DNA from: an uncultured Bacteroidales bacterium
GTDB taxonomy: Bacteria; Bacteroidota; Bacteroidia; Bacteroidales; P3
Assembly (NCBI GenBank): GCA_947176325.1
Contig: CAMWQD010000012.1
Location: 1-12,719 of the forward strand
DNA length: 12,719 nt
Direction: 5' to 3'
Notes under the pieces: generated by a model
What the model saw: only the letters and a program-made list of their open reading frames with translations
Database searches by the model: none
Told to the model about the DNA's origin: nothing
Made by a program: the position numbers and the translations under genes
Shown here: positions 1 through 5,884 of the stretch, one piece after another
Position numbering within the stretch: position 1 is the first letter of the stretch
How the letters are laid out: each line of letters starts with the position of its first letter

Positions 1-218
1 CCCCAGCCCAACCACTGCTGCCGATGCAACAGCGAGGCGTTGATTCCGTTCGACATACCGGCGAACCCCACATTGTACGCATACGTGTTGAGCGTATATT
101 GCGTAATCTGGTTGCCCTCCTGCTGTGCCGAAAGCGGACATAAGCCCGCCATGAGACACCAAAGCGCCACGATTCTACAAAAAGATAACTTTTTGCTATT
201 CAGGTGTTTTGTTGGCAT
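1..218 (-). CDS. PorP/SprF-family T9SS outer-membrane protein, 5' part only
   Basis: The 72 complete codons visible, reading off the window edge at position 1, begin with a signal peptide (MPTKHLNSKK, then a hydrophobic stretch ending in PLSA before QQEGN). The mature start then reads QITQYTLNTYAYNVGFAGM followed by NASLLHRQQWLGW. That is the N-terminal signature of the PorP/SprF family: a polar Q-rich start, a Q-Y-x-x-N-x-x-x-x-N-x-x-x-A-G block, then H-R-Q-Q-W. Members are predicted outer-membrane beta-barrels. PorP itself belongs to the type IX secretion and gliding machinery, and many genomes hold several paralogues. Here the neighbours are not the porK-L-M-N core genes, so this is more likely a paralogue than the canonical porP. 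The start is the only ATG before the signal peptide. An AAGGAGG sequence (complement of 234-240) lies 15 nt upstream, a longer spacing than usual. Most of the gene lies outside the window. Confidence 0.85.
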   Translation of the reverse strand, partial: MPTKHLNSKKLSFCRIVALWCLMAGLCPLSAQQEGNQITQYTLNTYAYNVGFAGMSNGINASLLHRQQWLGW

Positions 219-303
219 AACGGCTACGCGGTTCCTCCTTGTTTTGGGTGGTCGAAACCGAGGTTACACTCCGGCTTCAAGCCGCGAAGATAACCATTTT
301 TTT

Positions 304-1041
304 TTACTTTTCGTTGGCGTTGGCCAAATTCACAAGGTTGAGCATGTCCTGAGGGCTGTCCAAATCGGGTTTTTGCTCTTCGAGATATTGTGAAATGAAG
401 CCGGCCGCCTTGGGGAAAAGTTTAAGCAGGTTTTTCTTGGTGAGCGGGTAGGTCTTTCCGTCTTTCATCAGAAAGAGGGTGTAGGCCACCGAAAGTTCGG
501 AATTGCTCGCGAATTCATATCTAACCACGCTGGCGGTAGTTTGGCCCGTATACGTTTCGCTGCCGGTGGTGCCGTTGCTGTTGAACGAAGAAACGTTGCG
601 GATGGACGCGGTGGAGCCGCCGGTGCCGTATGCGCCCGTTTTCTTCTCCGAAATATTTACTTTCTTGCACGAAATAAGGCTGATACGATTGTTCAAAATC
701 AACTCGCCCAAACCGGAGAGGGCCGGTACGAAGGTGCGGTCGCCGATTTCCGCCACCACGATATTAGACAGGTCGTTCAAGCGGCGGAGCGTGTCTTCGG
801 GAAATTCGGGCTTGTCGTTCCAGAACAGAAGCTGCGGTTCGTAGTAATTGTAGTTGAAACGCGATTTGGCGATAGAGCCGTCCTTATAATAAAGGGTGCC
901 TTCGGTAGCCTTGGGGAAAGCAAAGATAATGCTGTCTTGCTGGGCTTTGCTCAAATCACCCATAGTGATTTTCTTTTGTCCTTGTGCGGAAAAAGTTCCC
1001 AGGAGGGCGAGCAGAAGTACGAGAGAAAGTTTTGTTTTCAT
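304..1041 (-). CDS. Exported protein of unknown function, Bacteroidota type
   Basis: The 245-residue product has a clear signal peptide (MKTKLSLVLLLALLG, cleavage near SAQG-Q), so it is exported to the periplasm or envelope. The mature part opens with a G-T-L-Y-Y-K-D-G-S strand followed by a Y-N-Y-Y-E-P-Q-L-L-F-W block and a GDRTFVPA block. It then has a Gly/Ser/Thr-rich stretch at about residues 137-167 (GAYGTGGST and GTTGSETYTG) and an alpha-helical C terminus with KKNLLKLFPK near residues 202-211. From memory this pattern resembles a family of uncharacterised exported Bacteroidota proteins, but I cannot name a domain and assign no function. It lies 28 nt downstream of the Rieske-like lipoprotein gene and 85 nt upstream of the PorP/SprF-like gene, all on one strand, so co-transcription is plausible. 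A link to envelope or T9SS biology is inference from context only. Confidence 0.85.
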   Translation of the reverse strand: MKTKLSLVLLLALLGTFSAQGQKKITMGDLSKAQQDSIIFAFPKATEGTLYYKDGSIAKSRFNYNYYEPQLLFWNDKPEFPEDTLRRLNDLSNIVVAEIGDRTFVPALSGLGELILNNRISLISCKKVNISEKKTGAYGTGGSTASIRNVSSFNSNGTTGSETYTGQTTASVVRYEFASNSELSVAYTLFLMKDGKTYPLTKKNLLKLFPKAAGFISQYLEEQKPDLDSPQDMLNLVNLANANEK

Positions 1042-1069
1042 GGCTATTTTGTTTTAAAACAAGTGTTTC

Positions 1070-1510
1070 TTAGTTGGAAACCTGAAACGTGCCGTTGTTC
1101 AGATAGGTAATGCGGTACTTTCGCAATGCAAAACGGGACACCTTATTATATCCGAACCCGCTGTAACTGCTGAACTCCCCGCCGCAGTCCTTGCCCACAA
1201 AACGGTCTTTCGCCTTGTCATACTGCACGTAGCAACCCGACTCCCAATCCAAAGGGCAGGCCTGCTCAAACGCCACATACTCCTCCGCCATATCGCCGAT
1301 ATGATACACGCAAACACCGTTGTAGCCGTATGGGAATTCTTTGACCCCGCCCACAGCCATCAGGATGTTGTCCATATCGTAAGGACGAACGGTAAAGTTA
1401 ACGCTCCGCTCGGGAATGTTGCCGTAGCTGACAGGATCCTTGCAGCCACACAGACCCAGGCAGAAACCTGCCGTCAGCATACATATGGATAGACCGACCG
1501 TGTTTCGCAT
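1070..1510 (-). CDS. Lipoprotein with a degenerate Rieske-like fold
   Basis: Starting at the ATG at 1510 gives a 146-residue protein. It has a short N terminus (MRNTVG), a hydrophobic segment and a lipobox-like Leu-Cys-Gly-Cys at residues 20-23, so Cys23 is probably lipidated. The frame stays open upstream to 1612, but that start would place 34 residues before the signal peptide and lie upstream of the promoter at 1537-1544. The shorter form is therefore preferred. The mature part has features of Rieske [2Fe-2S] folds: GYNGVCVYHIGD, then YVAFEQACPLDW (Cys85), a strand pair with Cys93, then KDCGGEF (Cys109), and a closing KYRITYLNNGTFQVSN resembling the last Rieske strands. The expected C-x-H and C-x-x-H cluster ligands are absent: the histidine positions are Leu87 and Glu112. 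A canonical iron-sulfur cluster is therefore unlikely, and the role is unknown. The fold assignment is by pattern only. Confidence 0.75.
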   Translation of the reverse strand: MRNTVGLSICMLTAGFCLGLCGCKDPVSYGNIPERSVNFTVRPYDMDNILMAVGGVKEFPYGYNGVCVYHIGDMAEEYVAFEQACPLDWESGCYVQYDKAKDRFVGKDCGGEFSSYSGFGYNKVSRFALRKYRITYLNNGTFQVSN

Positions 1511-1536
1511 AGAATGGAATAATGGTAAGTGGGAAG

Positions 1537-1571
1537 CAAAGTTAGAAAAAAATGCTATCTTTGCCGAAAAG
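1537..1571 (-). promoter_or_regulatory. Bacteroidota-type promoter for the Rieske-like lipoprotein gene
   Basis: The complement of 1537-1544 reads TAACTTTG, an exact match to the TAnnTTTG -7 box of Bacteroidota. A TTTT-rich element (complement of about 1567-1571) sits roughly 21 nt further upstream, a weak match to the -33 TTTG element. Transcription would start about 20 nt before the ATG at 1510, which supports that start codon. It is divergent from the greA promoter and lies directly beside it. Confidence 0.6.
1556..1563 (+). promoter_or_regulatory. Probable -7 box of the greA promoter
   Basis: TATCTTTG is an exact TAnnTTTG -7 box on the plus strand. I see no good TTTG at the -33 position, where the sequence is GGAAGCAAAG. 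A transcript from here would start near 1570 and have a leader of about 85 nt before greA, including the hairpin at 1600-1617. The box lies 12 nt from the oppositely oriented -7 box of the lipoprotein gene, so the two promoters probably compete for polymerase. Confidence 0.55.
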
Positions 1572-1599
1572 TTCGCCCTATCGGTGTAATGTGCACGAC

Positions 1600-1625
1600 G
1601 ACCCTTCCGCAAGGGTCTTTTTGTT
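1600..1625 (+). terminator. Terminator-like hairpin in the greA leader
   Basis: GACCCTT (1600-1606) and AAGGGTC (1611-1617) form a perfect 7-bp stem with a 4-nt loop (CCGC). TTTTTGTTT follows at once, which is the classic form of a rho-independent terminator on the plus strand. It sits between the putative greA promoter and the greA start at 1657. It can therefore only act on the greA leader or on read-through from upstream, because no plus-strand gene ends here. There is no T-run on the other side, so it should not act on minus-strand transcription. Confidence 0.7.
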
Positions 1626-1656
1626 TATTATGCCATAGGGTATTATAATTTTGATT

Positions 1657-2130
1657 ATGGGAGAGATCAAGTACTACAGCAAGGAAGGTTTGCAAAAACT
1701 TAAGGATGAATTGGAACACCTTACCAAGGTAGAGAGACCCAAAATTTCGCAGCAAATCGCCGAGGCGCGCGACAAGGGCGACCTTTCGGAAAACGCCGAA
1801 TACGATGCGGCCAAAGAGGCGCAGGGACTGTGTGAGCTCAAGATTTCCAAATTGCAGGCCGAATTGGCCAACGCCCGTATTTTGGACGAATCGAAGATGG
1901 ATACTTCGAAAGTGTTGTTGCTTTCGGTGGTTACCATCAAGAACCTCAAGAACAACTCCAAGATGCGTTATACCATTGTGCCTGAGAACGAAGCCGACCT
2001 CAAGGCGGGCAAGATTTCGGTGAGCTCGCCTATTGCCACGGCTCTGCTGGGCAAAAAGGTGGGGGATGTGGTGGACGTGACGGTGCCGGTAGGTGTCATT
2101 CCTTTTGAAATCGTTGAAATAACACGCTGA
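1657..2130 (+). CDS. greA: Transcription elongation factor GreA
   Basis: The 157-residue product is full length for GreA (E. coli 158). GreA enters the RNA polymerase secondary channel and stimulates cleavage of backtracked transcripts. The N-terminal coiled-coil domain covers residues 1-75. Its tip reads ARDKGDLSENAEYDAA and carries the two acidic residues needed for Mg2+ coordination, Asp42 and Glu45. The C-terminal FKBP-like domain shows KISVSSPIATALLGKKVGD and ends IPFEIVEI, as expected. I chose ATG 1657 (MGEIKYYSKEG) over the TTG at 1651, since it gives the standard N terminus. There is no strong Shine-Dalgarno, only an A/T-rich upstream, which is common in this phylum. The HIT gene starts 1 nt after the stop, so the two are co-translated. 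The leader contains a terminator-like hairpin. Confidence 0.96.
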   Translation: MGEIKYYSKEGLQKLKDELEHLTKVERPKISQQIAEARDKGDLSENAEYDAAKEAQGLCELKISKLQAELANARILDESKMDTSKVLLLSVVTIKNLKNNSKMRYTIVPENEADLKAGKISVSSPIATALLGKKVGDVVDVTVPVGVIPFEIVEITR

Positions 2131-2131
2131 A

Positions 2132-2533
2132 ATGAGCAGTATATTCTCTAAAATCGCCGCAGGCGAGATTCCCTGCTACAAGGCGGCCGAAGACAGCAAG
2201 CATTTGGCTTTCTTGGATATAGCCCCTGTTGCCAAAGGGCATGTGCTGGTAATTCCCAAAAAGGAAACGGATTATATCTTCGACTTGCCCGACAATGAGT
2301 TGGGCGAATTGATGAGTTTTGCCAAAAAGGTGGCGAAAGCTTTAATTAAGGTGTGCCCCGCGCCTAAAATCGGTATGTCGGTGATTGGTCTGGACGTGCC
2401 CCATGCGCACATTCATTTGGTGCCTATTCACGGCGTGGCCGACATAGACTTCGGCAAAGAAAAACTGCATCTTCCCGAAGAGGAGATGAAGGCGTTGGCC
2501 GATTCGATTTTCGCCGAGTTCCGCAAATTGTAG
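2132..2533 (+). CDS. HIT-family nucleotide hydrolase (histidine triad)
   Basis: The 133-residue protein begins SIFSKIAAGEIPCYKAAED and contains the histidine triad HAHIHLVP (His91, His93, His95) preceded by GLDVP. GHVLVIPKKE lies around residues 36-45. This is the Hint/HIT branch of small nucleotide-binding phosphoramidases, which hydrolyse adenosine 5'-phosphoramidates and related AMP-lysine or aminoacyl-AMP adducts in the cytosol. The precise substrate cannot be read from sequence. The length is typical. The ATG lies 1 nt after the greA stop, so translation is probably coupled to greA. The gene ends 15 bp from the convergent ruvC gene with no terminator in between. The likely terminator of this transcript lies inside ruvC at 2632-2669. 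Confidence 0.93.
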   Translation: MSSIFSKIAAGEIPCYKAAEDSKHLAFLDIAPVAKGHVLVIPKKETDYIFDLPDNELGELMSFAKKVAKALIKVCPAPKIGMSVIGLDVPHAHIHLVPIHGVADIDFGKEKLHLPEEEMKALADSIFAEFRKL

Positions 2534-2548
2534 GATAGGGGAGCGCCG

Positions 2549-3166
2549 CTAAACGATGCGGTTGGGATGTTGGGCGAGAAACTCCGCCCAATTCGTTTTC
2601 TTCGACTTTACTTTCGTGGATTTCAATGTAGACGACCCGGGTGTGGAAAGCACTCGGGTTGTTTGTTTTAAGTCGTCGAGGCGGCAATGAATGCCGTGGC
2701 AGATAGCGGCGGCCATGGCATCGGTGGCATCCAGATATTTGGGCTGCTCCATGTGCAGACCCAACAGGCGGAACACCATGGCGCATACTTGCTCTTTCGA
2801 GGCCGAGCCCTTGCCCGTGAGAGATTGCTTTATCTTGAGAGGCGCATACTCAAATACTTTCACTCCAAGTGTCATACCTGTAGCTATCGCCACGCCCTGC
2901 GCTCTTCCCAACTTAATGAGCGACTGCACGTTCTTTCCGTAAAAAGGGGTTTCGATAGAAAGACAATCGGGATGATAGGTCTGCACGATGCGGGTTACCT
3001 CCTGCTGTATCCTTTCCAAACGCAACAGAGGGTCGGCTTCCTGGGTCATATTCACCACCCCCATGTCGACAAAGGAGAATTTCTGCCCTTCGGCCTTGAT
3101 GATGCCGTAGCCCATGATGCGGGTTCCGGGGTCTATACCCAATATGATTCTTTCCTTGCCGGGCAT
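2549..3166 (-). CDS. ruvC: Holliday junction endonuclease RuvC
   Basis: RuvC resolves Holliday junctions as a dimer working with RuvAB. All four catalytic acidic residues are present: Asp12 in LGIDPGTR, Glu72 in SIETPFYGKN, and Asp146 and Asp149 in YLDATDAMA. The 3-residue spacing of the last pair matches E. coli Asp138/Asp141. The basic DNA-contacting segment KIKQSLTGKGSASKEQV is intact. At 205 residues it is about 30 longer than E. coli RuvC (173). The extra part is a polar C-terminal tail after residue 165, rich in Ser, Thr and Lys (GSSTLKSTKVKSKK). The DNA of this tail also carries a terminator-like hairpin readable on the other strand. The gene starts 10 nt after the queA stop and is probably expressed from the queA promoter. 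Confidence 0.95.
   Translation of the reverse strand: MPGKERIILGIDPGTRIMGYGIIKAEGQKFSFVDMGVVNMTQEADPLLRLERIQQEVTRIVQTYHPDCLSIETPFYGKNVQSLIKLGRAQGVAIATGMTLGVKVFEYAPLKIKQSLTGKGSASKEQVCAMVFRLLGLHMEQPKYLDATDAMAAAICHGIHCRLDDLKQTTRVLSTPGSSTLKSTKVKSKKTNWAEFLAQHPNRIV
2632..2669 (+). terminator. Terminator for greA-HIT, embedded in ruvC
   Basis: On the plus strand 2632-2643 (ACGACCCGGGTG) pairs with 2651-2662 (CACTCGGGTTGT). This gives a 12-bp stem with two G-U pairs, a 7-nt loop (TGGAAAG) and then TTTGTTTT at 2662-2669. The two G-U pairs become C-A mismatches in the minus-strand RNA, so the hairpin and T-tract favour the plus-strand (greA-HIT) direction. It lies about 100 nt past the HIT stop, inside the region encoding the RuvC tail. 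Confidence 0.6.
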
Positions 3167-3176
3167 GCTGCGGATG

Positions 3177-4232
3177 TTACAAAATCAGCATGGCATCGCC
3201 GAAAGTAAGGAAGCGGTATTTCTTGTCCACGGCTTCCTTATAGGCCTGCATGATGAGGTCGTAGCCCCCGAAGGCGCATACGGACATGAAGAGCGAGGAA
3301 AGGGGCGCGTGGAAATTGCTTATCATACAGTTGGGTATGGTGAAGTCGTAGGGAGGAAAGATAAACTTGTTCGTCCAACCTGCATAGGGTTTGAGTTTGC
3401 CGGCAAAGGAAACCGAGCTTTCCACGGCTTTGAGCACCGAAGTGCCCACGGCGCAGATTTTCTTCTTGCCGTCTATGCCGCGGTTCACAATGTCGCAGGC
3501 TTCTTGCGTGATGTACATTTCTTCGGAATCCACACGGTGCTTGGTGAGGTCTTCCACGTCGATTTCGCGCACGTTGCCCAAACCGCAGTGTACGGTAATG
3601 GCGGCAGTGTCAATGCCTTTGATTTCCATGCGTTTCAGCAGGGTCTTGCTGAAATGCAGCCCGGCGGTGGGCGCCATCACCGCGCCTTCTTCCTGGGCAA
3701 AAACGGTCTGATAGTTTTCCGCGTCTTCGGGTTTCACCTCGCGTTTGGCCAGGATATGGTCGGGCAGAGGCGTCACACCGAGTTTGTAAATCAAGGCTTT
3801 GAAGTTCTCGTAGGGGCCGTCGTAGAGGAAACGGAGGGTACGGCCGCGCGAGGTGGTGTTGTCGATGACTTCGGCCACCAATTCGTCGTTTTCGCCGAAG
3901 TAGAGTTTGTTGCCGATACGAATCTTGCGGGCGGGATCCACATACACATCCCACAAAAGCGATTCGCGGTTGAGCTCGCGCAACAGGAAGACGGTGATCA
4001 TGGCTCCTGTCTTCTCCTTTTCTCCCATGAGGCGGGCGGGGAACACGCGGGTGTTGTTCAAGATGAGCACATCGCCTTCCGAAAAATATTTCAGAATGTC
4101 TTTGAATACTTTATGTTCAATCTTCTGTTTCTTCCTGTCCACCACCATCAGCTTGCATTCGTCGCGGTTGGGACGGGGCTCAAGGGGAATGAGCGTGGAG
4201 GGAAGGTTGTAGTTGAATTGCGATAGTTTCAT
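3177..4232 (-). CDS. queA: QueA, S-adenosylmethionine:tRNA ribosyltransferase-isomerase
   Basis: QueA transfers and isomerises the ribosyl moiety of SAM onto preQ1-modified tRNA to form epoxyqueuosine, the second-last step of queuosine synthesis. The 351-residue protein is of normal length. It shows LILNNTRVFPARL (about residues 56-68), DVYVDPARKIRIGN, the family motif APTAGLHFS, HCGLGNVREI, AVGTSVLKAVES, SNFHAPLSSLFMSV and the C-terminal FGDAMLIL. The N-terminal RDECKLMVVDR replaces the more usual RDxSRLxV, a conservative change. The start ATG is preceded by a good TTG-N19-TATATTTG promoter, and no earlier in-frame start is needed. ruvC follows after 10 nt, forming a two-gene unit. No queuosine precursor genes are in the window. 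Confidence 0.96.
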   Translation of the reverse strand: MKLSQFNYNLPSTLIPLEPRPNRDECKLMVVDRKKQKIEHKVFKDILKYFSEGDVLILNNTRVFPARLMGEKEKTGAMITVFLLRELNRESLLWDVYVDPARKIRIGNKLYFGENDELVAEVIDNTTSRGRTLRFLYDGPYENFKALIYKLGVTPLPDHILAKREVKPEDAENYQTVFAQEEGAVMAPTAGLHFSKTLLKRMEIKGIDTAAITVHCGLGNVREIDVEDLTKHRVDSEEMYITQEACDIVNRGIDGKKKICAVGTSVLKAVESSVSFAGKLKPYAGWTNKFIFPPYDFTIPNCMISNFHAPLSSLFMSVCAFGGYDLIMQAYKEAVDKKYRFLTFGDAMLIL

Positions 4233-4255
4233 ACCGTGGCAAAAATAAAAAGGCG

Positions 4256-4285
4256 CAAATATACGAATAAACCGAAAATCATCAA
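4256..4285 (-). promoter_or_regulatory. Promoter of queA-ruvC
   Basis: On the minus strand the -33 element TTG (complement of 4283-4285) is followed by 19 nt and the exact -7 box TATATTTG (complement of 4256-4263). Transcription would start near 4250, about 18 nt before the queA ATG. The -33 element overlaps the stop codon of the upstream 5'-nucleotidase gene, so this promoter separates the queA-ruvC unit from the porX operon while sharing sequence with it. Confidence 0.65.
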
Positions 4286-5871
4286 TTTCCGTCCATCATA
4301 CGGGGGGCGGCGAATGTAGGAGGCTCTACGTGCCTGAGATAACGGAGGTAGTTGATGAAGACGTCGGTGGGGTTGCGGGGGGCATCGGGTTGGGCTGCGA
4401 AGGTGGCATCGGGATGGCCGAAAAGTTTGGCGTCGTAGCCGTCGCCGCCGGAGGATAGGAAATTTTCCGTCACCACAATATAGGTCTCGTCGGGACGTAT
4501 CTCGCTGCGGGTGCCGTCGGGTGCGATATAGAACGCCGTCTGGATTTTCCCGTCTTTCACCTCAATTTCCATATCATGATACTGCAACCAACCCGCCTTG
4601 CATTCCATGCCGTATTGCAGAAGTTGGAGCAAATCGCTTCCGCTGAATTCAAACGCACCCAATATTCCCCCGAAAGGCAGGATGTTGCCCGCTTGCAGGC
4701 GTGTGATGTTGCCTTCCGGCATCGTGGTGCGGATAGAACCCCAGTTGCATACGCCTATCACGGGTCTTACGCTGTCTTGGGTGAGCGTGCGGTAGCACCA
4801 TGCGTAGGAACGCGTCACCAAAGTGCCCAAGAGGGTGAATCCGCTCGGAGCGATGGCTTCGTCGTTGCTTAGGAGGTGTGGGTTGTGGCAGACAATTTCG
4901 CCGAAACCGTATTCGGGATTTTCCAGATAGGAGGCAACCAAAGCCAGCATGGAGGAATCTTGTTCGGAAAGCGGAGTGAGCAGTTCGGCATCGAGAAAGC
5001 GGTGCGAGACTTTGCCTTTCGCATCGCGCGACACCTCGAAGCGCATCTGCGAGAACTTGCGTCCGTAGTTGCGGGCCTGCACCACGGGAATTCCGTTTCT
5101 CAAGCCGCAGACCGCCTTGTGCGAATGTCCGCTGAAAATGCCGTCTATGCCTTTCAACACGCTTACATCCTCCCACGTATTGCGGAATATCACTTCATCC
5201 CCGTCCATCAGAGTGCCTATATGGGTCAGGAGAATATACACGTCGGCGCTGTCGGTGAGTTGTTCGCGCACGCGGCGGGCACATTCCACGGGGTTTTCGA
5301 AATACAGATCCTTGACGATGGCGGGCATGGCCGTGGTTTTGGTTTCGGGGGTGGCCAGGCCGATGAAGGCAAGACGCAAGGGGGTGCCGTTCTTGAGCGT
5401 TTCATGCACGATGACGTAGGGAACCGCCCAGTCGGGGCGGGTCTGCGTCAAGGTGTCGAGAAAGATGTTCGCGCATAAGTAGCGGGTGGAACCCCAGTTC
5501 ATGCGCTCCACCATGGCGGGGATGCCCCAATCGAATTCGTGGTTGCCGATAGCCGAATATTCTACGCCCAAGGTTTCGAAAAGTTCGGCGAGAGGTTGGC
5601 CGCCCGTGATGCGCGTGAAGTAGCCGCCGCTGTAATTGTCGCCGCCGGCCAGCACATGCATGTTGGGCGTGGTTTGCCGCCATTGCCCTATCGTGTATGC
5701 GAGGGCGGCGGCTCCGGGAATGTCGGAGGTCTGTTGGAAAGAACCGTGGAAATCGTTGAAACCGATAAGGGTGAGCGTGTCGCGGGTGGGCTTTACCTTG
5801 GCTTGCAGGGTAGGGAATGCGGCCAGCAAAGCACACGTCACCGCGCAGAGGAACACTGTTTTCTTTATCAT
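4282..5871 (-). CDS. Exported 5'-nucleotidase (UshA/NT5E type)
   Basis: This is a 529-residue two-domain 5'-nucleotidase. A signal peptide covers residues 1-24 (ending TLQA). The N-terminal calcineurin-like metallophosphatase domain carries the metal ligands in order: NDFHG (Asp40, His42), GGDNYSG (Asp78), GNHEFDWG (Asn110, His111), LTHIG and SGHSHK. The C-terminal substrate domain shows CNWGSIRTTMPEGNIT, NILPFGG and the nucleotide-stacking motif LSSGGDGYD. Such enzymes dephosphorylate nucleotides, and some hydrolyse UDP-sugars, in the periplasm or at the cell surface; the exact substrate is not readable. Here both domains are in one polypeptide. No T9SS C-terminal sorting domain is visible, so it is probably periplasmic. 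The gene starts 13 nt after aroA and is the last of the porX operon. I see no clear terminator before the queA promoter. Confidence 0.92.
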   Translation of the reverse strand: MIKKTVFLCAVTCALLAAFPTLQAKVKPTRDTLTLIGFNDFHGSFQQTSDIPGAAALAYTIGQWRQTTPNMHVLAGGDNYSGGYFTRITGGQPLAELFETLGVEYSAIGNHEFDWGIPAMVERMNWGSTRYLCANIFLDTLTQTRPDWAVPYVIVHETLKNGTPLRLAFIGLATPETKTTAMPAIVKDLYFENPVECARRVREQLTDSADVYILLTHIGTLMDGDEVIFRNTWEDVSVLKGIDGIFSGHSHKAVCGLRNGIPVVQARNYGRKFSQMRFEVSRDAKGKVSHRFLDAELLTPLSEQDSSMLALVASYLENPEYGFGEIVCHNPHLLSNDEAIAPSGFTLLGTLVTRSYAWCYRTLTQDSVRPVIGVCNWGSIRTTMPEGNITRLQAGNILPFGGILGAFEFSGSDLLQLLQYGMECKAGWLQYHDMEIEVKDGKIQTAFYIAPDGTRSEIRPDETYIVVTENFLSSGGDGYDAKLFGHPDATFAAQPDAPRNPTDVFINYLRYLRHVEPPTFAAPRMMDGN

Positions 5872-5884
5872 CGCTTCGGGTGTT

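Noticed and set aside
272..284. CGGCTTCAAGCCG palindrome between the unknown exported gene and the PorP-like gene
   Set aside because: It folds only to a 4-bp stem, and no T-run follows on the minus strand, so it is not a convincing terminator.
285..292. TATCTTCG on the minus strand as a promoter of the PorP-like gene
   Set aside because: One mismatch from the -7 consensus and no -33 element in the A-rich upstream. The gene may simply be co-transcribed.
1049..1062. TTGTTTTAAAACAA, a perfect 14-bp palindrome just before the unknown exported gene
   Set aside because: It is A/T-rich with a weak stem and no T-tract context. It could be an operator, but there is nothing else to support that.
1511..1612. 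Longer start for the Rieske-like lipoprotein at 1612
   Set aside because: It would put 34 residues before the signal peptide and overlap both promoters and the leader hairpin.
1589..1648. A 19-codon open frame across the greA leader hairpin, with three Thr codons in a row
   Set aside because: There is no ribosome-binding site, and greA is not an amino-acid biosynthesis gene that would use such an attenuator peptide. The frame is short enough to occur by chance.
1646..1653. TAATTTTG, an exact -7 box, with TTTG at 1620-1623 as a possible -33 element before greA
   Set aside because: Transcription would start at or after the greA ATG (1657), so it could not give a normal greA mRNA. The -33 match is simply the T-tract of the hairpin.
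3114..4226. Long open frame on the plus strand opposite queA, and similar ones at 5954-7309, 7089-8261 and 8535-10235
   Set aside because: They mirror confidently identified genes on the other strand, show no family motifs, and result from the codon bias of the real genes.
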